This document shows positions 1 through 10,950 of a DNA stretch of 64,000 bases, in pieces (position 1 is the stretch's first letter; each line of letters starts with the position of its first letter). Both the position numbers and the translations under genes were made by a program. The DNA is from Ianthella basta (taxonomy: Eukaryota; Porifera; Demospongiae; Verongiida; Ianthellidae). The DNA is taken from contig OZ025870.1 of NCBI GenBank assembly GCA_964019415.1, positions 10,631,955 through 10,695,954 of the forward strand, in the 5' to 3' direction. The notes under the pieces are model-generated. The model saw only the letters and a list, made by a program, of their open reading frames with translations. It was not told the origin of the DNA and ran no database searches.

Positions 1-3000
1 AAGTCCTCATCAAGAATGGTCAGTCCTATATACTGCATGAATGACTACTACTATGAACTATGAAAACTAGCAAAATACAGCTGTACATATGATATATATT
101 GCTGTATGCACTAATGTACAGACTAGCAAACTGCATGGAGCATAGGGCTCCACCCTCAGTGTTCTCCCAGTGCCTTTCCGAATGGGGGCCCTCTATGCAA
201 TTCTCTTTGATGTGGTAGTGGGTGTGGCTGAAATCTTTTGATATCACCTCAAGATCTCACCCTGCCCCTATGCCTTGCTAATTTTCTGGGAAGCCCACTG
301 AGCCCATGTCAACACCCCCCATGGAGCCCAGTATGGCTTCTGTGTTCCCTCAATGAACAGCCACAGCAATTCGTGTCGAAGATAGTGGTGAGAGAGGGGC
401 TCCTGGGTGGCATCCATGATGCGTCGTCCGAGGTCGCGGATGAAACTGAAGGCTTCTGGGCCAAACACACCAGGGGTCTCCACTGCTATGGGCACGAATG
501 GTGACTGGGCTCCAGATGGGTGTTCTTGGCTTTTTTAACCCTCTCGGCCTCACTTGCTGCTGCCTCCGCTTCTCTGGCTGCAACTGCACTGTACGAGGCG
601 CAGGGCCAGGGTGTCACAAGGATTGTTTTGTAAAGGTCTGTGGCTAGCTAGATTGTCCTGCCAGGAAGCATCTCCATTTATGTAGGTGTCGAAACACTGG
701 AATTATTTAATTCAAAGTGTCTGCTCTGCCACACTTACTATGTAGACTGCAAAAAGAATAAAATGAAGCACATAAAATACCTTAGCACAATATGATCATT
801 ACCAAATTACTGCAAAAAGTGCAGAAATTGCATTTTAACTGGAGTTTAGTCAGATGTACGTATGTACATTCACACCCATTCTCTACTTTGTGACCTAAAT
901 GTTTTGCCCACACTATACTATACCCTGGCCTGCTCCGTGAACTCCACTCCTGCTTTCTGCTGCATTGCCATGCATACATACAGGAGCCAAAACCAACTTC
1001 CTGAATCACAGGAACCAGACTCCTCTGCATATGGCGGCCAAGGGAGGAAAGGAAGAACTTGTCAGGGTTCTCCTAGACGAGAAGGCAGACCCCAACCTTA
1101 CTGATTTGGATGGAAACTTCCCACTGGACCTTGCTGCTGCGGAGCAACATGAGACAGTTGTCAACATCCTCCTTGAGCACTCAACCTCTTTCAAGACTGA
1201 TGATATTTGGAAGAAAGCATTTAGAAATGCAATGAAGTCAGAAGGGGTTGACGATAGCTACGTCAAGGAAGTAATAAAAGGAATGTCACCACCAAGGTGC
1301 GAATGTTAGCTGCATGCTGTGACTGCATAAAATCCTTTGCATTATATACCTCCCTCCCCTCCCCCTTGACTTCCACAGTGTGGTCAGTCTGTTCAGGTCC
1401 AAGGCATGTGGTGGAGAGGGGTATAAGTTTGTGAAATTCATCAACAATCCAAAGCTCAAGGTGACGCACAGTCAGGGTATAACCTGGCTATCTTTACATG
1501 CATAACTAGTGTGAAAGCCACCTTTAGCAGGCATGCCATGTTCCAGCTCGTCAATGGCATTGTCGAGCAGAATGTTGTTCAGATGCACTACTGGAAAGTG
1601 CCCTGCTGGTGCTGCTTGTATGGCACTTGTCATTCTACTGTTCTTGCCTACATATTCATATACAGGGCATTAAAAATTCTGCTGTTCTCTTCGACCAGAA
1701 GTCAAGAGAGCAATAATTAATAAAATGGCGTCAGCCAGGATGAAAAACCGGAAATAGAAGGATATCTCTTCAAGAACTGCAAGGCGGGCGATTTCAACCC
1801 GTGGAGGACACTCGCGGAGCCCCACTTTATAATCCCTAAGAGTTTGGTGGCGTTCTGTGCAGTAGTTTTGCCCGAATCGCAAACGAACAGACAAACAAAC
1901 AAACAAACAAACGAACTGAATTATATATAATATTATAGATATACTAAATGAGAAAATCACAATTCTTCTCACTCATCCAAGTACAAAGCTTTTATTTCAT
2001 CAATCTTAGTTTGTCTCCACAGGAATCAACCAAGGCCATCATGGACCGCTTTATGCTGGACAAGAAACATGTCTACTGCGAGATCATTGAGGCTGACGTG
2101 TCAGGAACTCCCCCAAATGACCCCCATTTTGATGAAAACTGCCAGACTGTGCTGGATCGCATTATGGATGACAAGGTGGGAATCTTCACTCTGTGTATAC
2201 GTACATGTAATTCATTGTGTTTGAAGGCCTCATGCAACTTCTTTATGTACGAAAAGCTGATCATAATTTAGTATGACTGGCATCCACGATACTACTGAGT
2301 TTGACAGGATTGAAGTGACTATTCATGCATTCAGTGAGAGGCAGTTCATGGTCACTCCCTCATCTCGTTTATTCCTTTCCCAGGAGCTAGCCCAACATCC
2401 TACCATTAGGGCTATCCTGGACTACAAATGGAGAAAATTTGCAAGATGGCATTACATGTGAGGTTGCAGAGAATCTGGCTATAGTCATGCACCTGTTCTG
2501 TGTTGTAGTGATGACATTGTATTCTTGCGTTCTCCCATTCAGGCGTTCACTCGTAGTGTATGCTCTCCGCATGCTATTTCTTGCACTCGCTCTGCTCATT
2601 GCTGCACGACCTGACCTGGACAACCCTGGCTGCTACAGAAATGTATGGGATTACGTCAGAGGAGTTTGTGAGGGGATTTGCATCATCCTATTTCTGGCCA
2701 AATTCGTTGATGAGATGCAAGAGATGTGCAAGTACATATATGTCTGCACTTACTGCTCATCTGCATTTGTATGTATGCATAGCTTCATTATGTGAATTGT
2801 TCTTGCGCTTCACAATACACATCATTAATACAATGTCTGCCTTTTGCAGCTTAAGGAAGAAATACTTCAAGGACTACTACAACTACATGCAACTGCTTGC
2901 AGTGTTCCTCCCCGTTTTGATCATCCCCTTCCGAGCAGCCACCGCATGGTGTGCCTCCACTGGAGATGGATACTGTGTAGACCCCACTCTCCTACCAAAT

Positions 3001-6000
3001 GCTACCAATGCCACACTGGACATCAACCAGGCTTGCATTGATGCATCGAATGTCCAGTGGATTATTGCCGCTCTGGCCTACATGGCCAATGCCATTCTGA
3101 TCTTTGAGCTCTTATCTGTGTTCAGGTATAAAATTTACATATACCTATAACTATTGCATATACCTGTGCGGGTAGCCAGAGCACTATACACGTCTCTACA
3201 TTCCTTCTGCAGGACAACGGGTGTGTACGTGAGAGTTATTCTAAAGATTATTGTGTCCGACCTGCTGAAGTTTATAGTGATCTTTGTCGTTGTCCTATAC
3301 ATCTTTGTTGGGTCCTTTTATCTGTCCCTGAGGGCCGGAGTGACCGTCAACATGTCAAATGGAGTCACCACATCAGACTTGGAGCGATTCAGACTAGATA
3401 CCCTGTAAGCGGCAGAAGTGATGCACAAGCAGTTTGCCCCTGCATGTGAAGTTTGTTCCATATACATGTGCACATCATACAGGTACCCCTGGAACGTGGT
3501 GTTCACTGGTATCCGCATCCTAATTGAGGGTGGAGATATCTTTAGAGGCCAGTACTTTAATGAAGAGTCAGGCTACCAGTGGGTGTACATGCAGTGATAC
3601 CACCTGGTCCTGCATGCCTGTCCATTTGTGTGACTCTCCTTCACATCACTCCCTCCCTCCACAGATGGCTCTCTGTTGTCTTGTACCTAGCCTTCCTGTT
3701 TAGTATGACTGTGATCCTGCTGAGCATGCTGATTGCCCAGATGAGTGATACGTATAGCAAAATACACGAAGGTGTGAAGAAGAGCTTTGCTATTGTAAGG
3801 GCTACAGGCATTAACAGGATCCAGAAAGAAAACTGGTTGCCATTTTGTAAAGAAGTGAGTGCAGAATACAGGCAATATTGCTAAGCATGTGCATGTGTTA
3901 AAGTGCCTGACCTGCATCTTTCTTTTTTACCTGCAGACGTACAGGAAGCGCTACTACTGCCCAATAGTAGAGACAGGTTAGTCATTTTGTTGCTCTTGTA
4001 AATGTTACATTTGTAATGAATCTGGAATTTCTCACATTGGTCTGATCAGTACCAGTACTAGAGATCTACGCATTTTTTACAATCTGAAAGTATTAAAATA
4101 TTAAAGCGAAGGGCACAGATGAGGGGCTATCAGCTTGTTACTTTCCAAGGGGTACCAGTATATGGGTCTCCTTGTGTTATGAGATGTGATGTAAGCTAGT
4201 CTAATAGAGTAGTCTATTTGCGCCCCTTTATTCTACAAGACTTAGACACTAAATTCTAAGCTGCATGAGCTCTACATATCCATAATATCTTCATTAAAGG
4301 TCACTGTGTATTGCATGAACCTGAATTGTGTTAATGCTATATCTTACGCTCATTTCGTGAGTCCCCTTACAAGCTGTTAGATATTAGAAGGATGCAGGGA
4401 AATCAGAAAATTTAATTCACAAAATATCCTCAGGTGCATCATGCATGACCTGCAAAGTACCCATCTAAACGACCACCTCTTTGAAAAGACCACCTTAAAA
4501 AATAGGACTGCTTTGGTTTCTAAATCAGTCCCAAATTCATGTATGTATTTAGTCAGGTGTCGCGTGACCCCTCCTCACAGAAGGGTCAGGTTAAGTCTAA
4601 TACATTGACTTGTCCACGTGGAATGCAATTATCTGCTGTGGAATGTAATTATTGTGCAAGATTATGCCTTGCTTGTGGCTGCAAGTATGCGCAACGGCTC
4701 GCGACATTTACCTAATTTTTCATAATAGCCGTCAAAGGAGCGACAGCAAAGACTATCGATGTCCCTTCGACCGGCAACACCAGGACAAACACTGTCGGCG
4801 GGCACACGTAGCACAGGCTCTTACCAAAGCCGGTTGGCAAAACAGCGAAAACATCCCTCCTAGAAACGATGCCAGACACGACCTGAAGTTGCTCTGGCTT
4901 CATGGTATAATAACCAAGGCGCTGAATGGCTTCCGTCGCAACATATAACACTCTCTGGTCCATGCTCGGGTCTGCTGCCATTTGCAGATACGCAAGGGAT
5001 AAATATTTCACACCTTTCCTGCAATCGGATTGGGCACGCAACCATTGTGGCGTGCTACACACTTCAATGTATTAGACTTAACCTGACCCTTCCGCGAGGA
5101 GGGGTCACGGGATGCCTGACTAGTATGTATTATGATTTTCAGAATTAAGACCACCTCAATAATAAGACCACTTTGCATGGCCGGACCATGGTCTTAATTC
5201 TGAGGTTCCACTGAACTTACCATACATAGCCACTCCTCTATCCTCAGTGCTCACTGATAAAGAGTTGAGACCACACGAACAGGAGGCTGAGCAGAGATTT
5301 GTGTGAGTTTGTTCATATTGTAATAATAACATTAATATAATATGCACAAAATACCAACCGAACATTTTGTGAATGGCTGTCAATATATGTATGGGGTCTG
5401 AGATGTTTCCAAAAAGTCACAAAGGAAGCTGGCTATGGTACATTGTGACTTACTGGCCAAAGCTTGTTAGGAATTACTGAACAAGGCCAACGCATGTGCA
5501 TGGTGGGCATCTGATTGGACGAATGATGCAGAGATAGCCACACCTTAAACACTGGCCATTTTCAGCAGCTATTTTAATGATGTTATATTGTATGGGCAAA
5601 TTTCTTGGAAGAAAAATTGGCTCAATCTGTGATGCCTAGTGGCCATTTTGCCACTGCACAGCGATTAGGTCCCTGCATGATTGTGTTTTTGATGTGCATG
5701 TAAGCGGTTTTCTTGGTACGTGTGTGTACCAATCTGAAAATTCATGCAGGCACCCTTGCTTAATGTGCAGTGGAACCCCACTAAAGGACCACCTCTGTAA
5801 AATGACCACCTTAACAATAGGACCACTTTGGCTTAGTCCCAAATCTATGTATACATGAATAATGGTACTCAGAATTAAGACCACATTGAAAATGCAGTGT
5901 AACCTTAGAAATAAGATCACCATCCAGGCCATGAAAAGTGTTCTTTTTCGATGTGGTCTTTATTCTGATAGCCATTATTCATGTATACATGAAATTGGGA

Positions 6001-6504
6001 CTAAACCAAAGTGGTCTTATTATAAAGGTGGTCGTTTTATAGAGGTGGTCGTTAGCAGAGTTCCACTGTAAGGCCACTTTTCATGGCCCGGATGGTGGTC
6101 TTATTTCCGAGGTTCCACTGTACATGTGCTGTGCTGCTTATCCCAGCTTGCATCCTCCTTGTGCATACAGCACAATGTACTTTAGAGTTACCAAACTGTT
6201 TGAAGAGCAGCAGCAGGAGCTGAAGAAGGAAGCCAAGTTGATGCAACAGCGATTTGACCAGCTTGAGAAAGTGATGGCTGAAATCACCAGAAGACTGCCG
6301 CCGGATATCACTGCCAGAAGACTGCGACACGTTACCATTGTCAGAAGATTTCCGCAGAATACTGATGTAGAGCGGGACGGCCCTACCTGCAATCAACCTG
6401 ATGGTGCAGAGGACCAAAGTGATACCAACAGCTGTGCCATTAAATGGAGTGACACTGATGATGACCTTGATGATGGAGATGCTGGTGGTGGCCGGGATGC
6501 ATAA
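1..6504 (+). CDS. Gene A: ankyrin-repeat TRP-like cation channel, 3' part (5' end outside window)
   Basis: Predicted membrane cation channel with cytosolic ankyrin repeats. Exons by splice-site and paralogue comparison: 1-18, 984-1296, 1379-1460, 2023-2175, 2384-2457, 2543-2731, 2850-3125, 3213-3404, 3483-3578, 3665-3854, 3937-3976, 5248-5302, 6171-6504. The join from base 3 is open for 669 codons and ends in TAA. Seen: ankyrin motifs (QTPLHMAAKGG, NFPLDLAAAEQ); S1 near ALRMLFLALALLIAARP; S2 near GICIILFLAKFVDEM; S3 near LLAVFLPVLIIPF; an extracellular loop with CASTGDGYC and NATNAT sites; S4, S5 (YIFVGSFYLSLRAG), a pore segment YPWNVVFTGIRILIEGGD, and S6 ending LLSMLIAQMSDTY. The C-terminus is a coiled coil (EEQQQELKKEAKLMQQRFD) and an acidic tail. 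Oddities: the exon 14 acceptor sits 9 nt upstream of the paralogues' site, and the exon 8 donor is GTACAT. Family assignment (TRPV/TRPA-like) rests on layout and the post-S6 helix; the subfamily is uncertain. Confidence 0.85.
1712..1913 (-). repeat. Dispersed repeat, copy 1, ending in an (AAAC)n tract
   Basis: This stretch of gene A intron 5 is about 80% similar to 12258-12412 in gene B intron 2. Shared landmarks are GGATATCTCTTC, GGGCGATTTCAACCCGTGG and TTATAATCCCTAAG. This copy continues into a short AAAC-type tract at about 1890-1913, like the tail of a SINE or LINE. Reading the minus strand gives a similar peptide in both copies (PRVEIARLAV), but no protein family is recognised. Confidence 0.6.
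4550..5122 (-). mobile_element. RecQ-helicase-carrying DNA element 1 (9-bp target duplication)
   Basis: A 573-bp element with inverted ends of about 60 bp starting TAGTCAGG (left TAGTCAGGTGTCGCGTGACC, right end the complement of TAGTCAGGCATCCCGTGACC). It is flanked by GTATGTATT at 4541-4549 and again at 5123-5131, an exact 9-bp duplication. Removing the element restores the host MITE sequence seen intact at 5768-6068, which fixes both boundaries. Inside, on the minus strand, is the first part of a RecQ-type helicase. A 9-bp duplication is typical of Mutator-like elements, but no transposase remains, so the superfamily is open. Confidence 0.8.
4712..5062 (-). pseudogene. RecQ-type helicase N-terminal fragment
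   Basis: A 116-codon reading frame resembling the start of a RecQ superfamily-2 DNA helicase. The Q/0 motif reads RLGYYTMKPEQLQVVSGI, motif I (Walker A) is LPTGFGKSLCY, and motif Ia is AVAPLTAIMKN. Nothing beyond motif Ia remains: the DEAH box, helicase C-terminal lobe, zinc-binding and winged-helix parts are absent, against several hundred residues in a full RecQ. It lies wholly within the TIR-bounded element 4550-5122, with its start next to the right end, and is cargo of that element and not a host gene. Confidence 0.75.
5768..6068. mobile_element. Fold-back MITE, CAGTGGAACC ends (intact copy)
   Basis: The element has arms of about 120 bp. The left arm starts CAGTGGAACCCCACTAAAGG and the right arm is the complement of CAGTGGAACTCTGCTAACG, followed by TA. 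The internal arms match through TAGTCCCAA and ATGTATACATGAATAATGG. A related fragment follows at 6069-6120, ending GGTTCCACTG. It lies in gene A intron 14, immediately upstream of the last exon. The ends suggest mobilisation by a pogo/Tigger-type transposase (inference). Confidence 0.7.
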
Positions 6505-8640
6505 CTGACACTTGATTAGTAACTGGTCTAGGGAATAGGGATATATCATGTATAGAGGAGACCAAGTGCACATGTACTTGTGTAGACCATTTTGTACATT
6601 GTTTTATATATATATATATACTGGCTATGGTGGCAGATCTTTATAGACAGGCCTAGCTATTGTATACATAGGAGCTTAATTTTGTATCCTTGCTTATTAG
6701 TGTGTTTACATACTATTTTGAGCTAATGGTCTTGATGATTAATTTTAATGGAGTTTTTGGACAGACCTTGACAAATTGTCATGATTCGCTTCTTCGAAGT
6801 ATATATGTATAGTGTAGCAGCACAAGTGATTGCTGTATAATTACACTCCATATTTGCAAAGGACTGCATAATACATTCACCACAGTATAATTATGCTTTG
6901 AACAATAAGTTTCAAAGACTTACACTATAATTTATAATTACCACTGTTCAGTCATGAGTGTGTATACTGTCAGCCTTACTGTATGTGGTTTACTGTTTAA
7001 TTGTCTATACCACTTAAAATGACTTTTGTATCCATTGATAATCTGCTTCAGGTTGCAGGCTGCATTCATACATACCATGTAGTGGCCATGCATGTATGTT
7101 TGTGATGGTACTGTACAATGTGTAGATGTGTAACAGGGCCATATGTGTAGCTGCATGGTGCGTAAAGTTGACTGTAGAGCTTGGTAGCTATAGGAAGCTC
7201 GTGCTACTACATGCATGCCAAAGGTCAGAAGGGACAAGCACACCCCAGTCTGATTACCTGTGAAAGTAAAGTGGGAAAGAAAGCAGCATCAATTGCAGGT
7301 CCTGTGATTGGCTGTGATCCTGGGTGCGAGACTATAGGCATTGTCTGCTATGTATTCAGCTGTCTTCACATAATTATATATAGCTTGTGGGGCTTATAGG
7401 ACAGTTAGTGCATAAATATCATAATAATTATGCACTAACTGTCCTCAGCCAGCAGATAGCCCTGGAGTAGCAGCACTTCATGCAGCACTGACAAAGAATA
7501 CCCATCGATATCAAGCTTGTCCTAGTAGCTAGCTTTTCACTTCTGATACTGAAGAGACACTCTTATTTCTAGCTGTCTCCTACTGTACATTCTCGGACAT
7601 TACTTGGATGCTCACAGTGTTAAACATCCATGTAATGAGAAAGAGCACTGCATAATTATGGAGATCACATTTTGATTTTGTTTCTCACTGAAGTGCATGT
7701 AAACTGCACAATACTACTATGTCTCATGCCTTGGCAGGCTTCCTGCTACAGCATTCACATTCACATGCAGCTGGTCAAGCCCTGAACGCTGTAGCATATG
7801 TATTGACTATGCAGAGTTGAGTAGCACCAAATCAAATAAACCAATAGCCAGGGGAAATTATTGACATGTGATGATTATGGTGGTTGGGACTGAAGGAAAT
7901 TATAATCAGAAATTGAAGGATTTCGCCAAGAATTAAACCAGTAGGATGTATTATACCGTATTATGTATACTCTATATGTGTATGTATGTTACGCGCATAC
8001 CTCCAACTGGGGCAAACCTCCAACTCTTGACCCCAAAGTGGACACTTTGCGAATGGGGATGGGGTGCATGGGTATATGGATCGATGCGAGATTATAGCCA
8101 GGTGTGAGTAGGCCTAATATAGCTAGTGGAGATCAACTATAAATATTAGGAGAGAAATGCTGGCTACACCTACAATCTAGAAGACGTGTATGGATTATTG
8201 ACTGTAGGAGTATTTCACTAGCAAAGACTGTTGTTTGAAATGAGCTATTATAGGATAATCTGTTTTGATACTAAGCTATAAAGGTATTCAGAAGCACAGT
8301 CATGCAAAACAAAGTTGTGGACTCACATTTAATGCACAAATAAAGGAAGTAAAGTGGTGTAGTACTAAAACAGGAAGCGGCAGCACAAATCATGCATGAC
8401 AATTAAAGCGAAGTGTTTCATGCATGTCGAGGAGAGAATATTAAATATTCAATTAGAATTGGTTAAACTACATCCTGTTGACAATAATAGCTCCCAGGTG
8501 TATTGCTCGTAACACCTTAGTGACCTAAGTGATAGTCAACCAAAAAGGATGTAATCTAATGAATAAAGAAGCAAAATTAATTTTATCTTCCACATGCTTC
8601 CTCTGATTATCAGAATACCTAAGCTATTGTGGCTGATGTC
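6505..8640. other. Array spacer between genes A and B, homologous to the B-C spacer
   Basis: No convincing gene is seen. Much of this spacer aligns with 20900-22400 downstream of gene B. Shared landmarks are TATCCATTGATAATCTGCTTCA / TATCCATCGATAATCTGCTTCA, TGGCAGGCTTCCTGCTACAG and GGAGATCAACTATAAATAT. A short part (about 8280-8400) also matches 33830-33960. It contains one strong hairpin at 7399-7444. The homology indicates that the duplicated unit included spacer DNA. Confidence 0.65.
7399..7444. repeat. 17-bp perfect hairpin, 12-nt loop
   Basis: The arms GGACAGTTAGTGCATAA (7399-7415) and its exact complement (7428-7444) flank an AT-rich loop. The homologous spacer at about 21440-21470 keeps only the right-arm sequence ACTAACTGTCC, so the hairpin arose or decayed after duplication. 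It could be a MITE remnant or a small-RNA hairpin; there is no evidence for transcription. Confidence 0.7.
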
Positions 8641-9155
8641 ATGACTTGTGGTCAGGAGATCCGTTCGGCTGGGAATCTCACTGGCAAGGAGAACAATGTC
8701 AGCCAGCTTGAATACAGAGGTGGCTGACATTGAAATGGCAGAGAATTTTCGAAGGGAGAGGATCAAGCTGATCCACACTACACTCCGACAGTGGAAAAAA
8801 TAGCGACAGAGTCATGTTACAAGGACAGGTTTAAGACCATTATGAAGGCTGACTATATACATGCAGAAACAAGAAGATGTGGTAGAACATTGTGGAAGAG
8901 CTGCTTAAGAAGGATGTGAACTTTAGAGAGAAAGTGAGCCACTATACCTTGCTACATGTACATGCATGCGTATCAAATGTATGCACGCAGCAAATTGCAT
9001 GCTTAATGTATAAAAAACTTTTAGCTTATAATTATGTTCATATGCTGTTGTCGCCTGTATATATATGCAGGTTGCAGCAAAGTCGCATCAGCACCCTGAT
9101 AAGAAAGGAGAAGCAGGTCATCACTGAAAGTATGGCGGACAAAATGTTAAAATGA
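8640..9155 (+). pseudogene. Relic of exons 1-2 of the channel family
   Basis: The stretch 8640-8945 matches gene C exon 1 and its flanks closely (GACTTGTGGTCAGGAGATCC, GGCAAGGAGAACAATGTCAG, GAGAGAAAGTGAGCCACTAT). The frame is broken: after the aligned ATG (about 8697) it runs into a TAG in the region of the exon 1 midpoint. Part of the exon 2 equivalent follows at about 9072-9155 (GTTGCAGCAAAGTCGCATCA) and is also frameshifted. The 57-bp minisatellite starts soon after. This is a dead 5' end of an additional array member. Confidence 0.8.
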
Positions 9156-9230
9156 AAACCACAATTATTGGGGCTGCCTGTGGCAGCCTCAAAGAATGAT
9201 GTCACTAGGATTGATAACCAATAACTGATT

Positions 9231-10165
9231 GCATCAGGATCCCTGCAAACATTAATATAGGGCATCTGGTGCCCCAGTGAGCTTCACCGGGGAATATGGC
9301 ATCCCCTGCAAACATTGGGCATCTGGTGCCCCAGTGAACCTCACCGGGGAATACAGCATCCCCTGCAAACATTGGGCATCTGGTGCCCCAATGAACTTCA
9401 CCAGGGAATACAGCATCCCCTGCAAACATTGGGCATCTGGCGTCCCAGTGAACTTCACTTGGGAATACGGCACCCGCTGCAAACATTGGGCATCTGTGCC
9501 CCAATGAACTTTACCGGGGAATATGGCATCCCCTGCAATCATTGGGCATCTAGTGCCCCAATGAACTTCACCTGGGAATGCGGCATCCCCTGCAAATATA
9601 GGGCATCTGGTACCCCAATGAACTTCACCAGGGAATACGGCATCCCCTGCAAACATTGGGCATCTAGTGCCCCAATGAACTTCACTTGGGAATACGGCAT
9701 CCTCTGCAAACAGTGGGCATCTGGTACCCCAATGAACTTCACCAGGGAATACGGCATCCCCTGCAAACATTGGGCATCTAGTGCCCCAATGAACTTCACT
9801 TGGGAATACGGCATCCTCTGCAAACATTGGGCATCTGGTACCCCAATGAACTTCACCAGGGAATACGGCATCCCCTGCAAACATTGGGCATCTAGTGCCC
9901 CAATGAACTTCACTTGGGAATACGGCATCCGCTGCAAACAGTGGGCATCTGGTGCCCCAATGAACTTTACTGGGGAATACGGCATCCCCTGCAAACATTG
10001 AGCATCTGGTACCCCAATGAACTTTACCGGGGAATACGGCATCCCCTGCAAACATTGGGCATCTAGTGCCCCAATGAACTTCACTTGGGAATACGGCATC
10101 CCCTGCAAACATTGGGCATCTAGTGCCCCAGTGAACTTCACCGGGGAATACGGCATCCTTTGCAA
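9231..10165. repeat. 57-bp minisatellite, about 16 units
   Basis: Sixteen units in register with core CCCTGCAAACATTGGGCATC, then GCCCCAATGAACTTCAC and GGGAATACGGCAT. Consecutive ccctgc starts are spaced 57 bp from about 9247 to 10159. In the middle of the block, units alternate between CACTTGGGAATACGGCATC and CACCAGGGAATACGGCATC forms, a 114-bp higher-order repeat. As 57 is 19 codons and no unit carries stops in several frames, long reading frames appear on both strands (up to 286 codons); these are products of the repeat and are not called as genes. Confidence 0.92.
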
Positions 10166-10199
10166 CACAATGTACCTAATAAGATACAATTAAAATGCA

Positions 10200-10770
10200 C
10201 AAATGGCATAGCTACTTAATTAGAGGAGGTCCTCCCAGAGTACACAACATATATACCATTAGGCTTAGCTGTGTCCTGGGTAGCTATGTACTTACATAGC
10301 TTGTATAGGATTCCAAATAAACTCTTGTCATCTTTAGTTTTGGTTATGAATTACTTCAAAGTCCATTAATCTACCAGAAATGACATGGCAGTGTAGATAC
10401 TGGTGTTAGTGTGAACATTACACTAAAGTAAAATTATGGTGTGACTGATCACACCCTAACTTGGTGTGAGCACTGACTGGTGTTATGGTCACACCATATT
10501 TTTAACGATGTGTAGAGATTATATATAATATTATGTGAATGCAAGGACAACCATCTAAATGGTGCATACCTTTCAGATCTCAACCTGAGCTGAGCTACAA
10601 CCAATCTCAGCTAAGAGCCCACGGTACCAGATTGGAACTGACTTTGTCGAGCATGAGATGGCATCTGCAGTTTCACCTTCGATCAGACACGGATGCGGCA
10701 CCATTTAGTAACTTGCTTCTTCAATGGAAAAATTCACCTTTCCAACGCTTGCATGAGCTGCAATGATGCA
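10200..10770. other. Spacer with a small palindromic repeat
   Basis: No gene is recognised. At 10430-10503 an inverted repeat pairs AAAATTATGGTGTGAC with GTCACACCATATTTTT, with further GGTGTGAG/CTCACACC-like repeats between the arms. This looks like a short hairpin MITE. Nothing else stands out in this stretch. Confidence 0.5.
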
Positions 10771-10950
10771 GCAGGAAGGAGATAAGTGACACGAAGATCA
10801 AGCTGTTCTGCAAGTGCTTTGTGCCAGACATGCATGCATGTGGGATAAGAATATGATCATGTGTGACAGGTGTGACGAATGGTTTCACTTTATGTGCCAA
10901 GCAAACAAGAACAGTGGTTCTGTAGTGGTTCCGCATGTTAGCTAGCAACA
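10771..10950 (+). pseudogene. PHD-finger-like zinc motif fragment
   Basis: One forward frame reads FCKCFVPDMHACWDKN followed by MIMCDRCDEWFHFMCQANK. The spacing C-x-C-x8-C-x8-C-x2-C-x4-H-x2-C fits most of a PHD zinc finger, a histone-tail-binding module also found in some animal transposon proteins. There is no upstream coding continuity (in-frame stop just before) and it ends about 30 codons later, so it is a fragment, probably from a decayed transposon. It could be chance, but the residue spacing argues against that. Confidence 0.5.

Larger units (their letters stand above)
4465..5213. mobile_element. Fold-back MITE (CAGTGGAACC family), interrupted by a RecQ element
   Basis: The two halves, 4465-4549 and 5123-5213, match the intact element at 5768-6068: GACCACCTCT, a run of GACCACCTTA-type repeats, TAGGAC, then TCAGAATTAAGACCACC, closing with GGTTCCACTG. 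The RecQ-carrying element 4550-5122 lies between them. The CAGTGGAACC terminus is typical of pogo/Tigger-type non-autonomous elements. The left terminus is decayed. Located in gene A intron 13. Confidence 0.6.

Noticed and set aside
4712..5062. Host RecQ helicase gene
   Set aside because: Only the first ~100 codons of a helicase exist and they lie wholly between transposon TIRs with a target duplication.
9252..10112. 286-codon minus-strand open frame
   Set aside because: Explained by the 57-bp (19-codon) minisatellite; other frames on both strands are open too.
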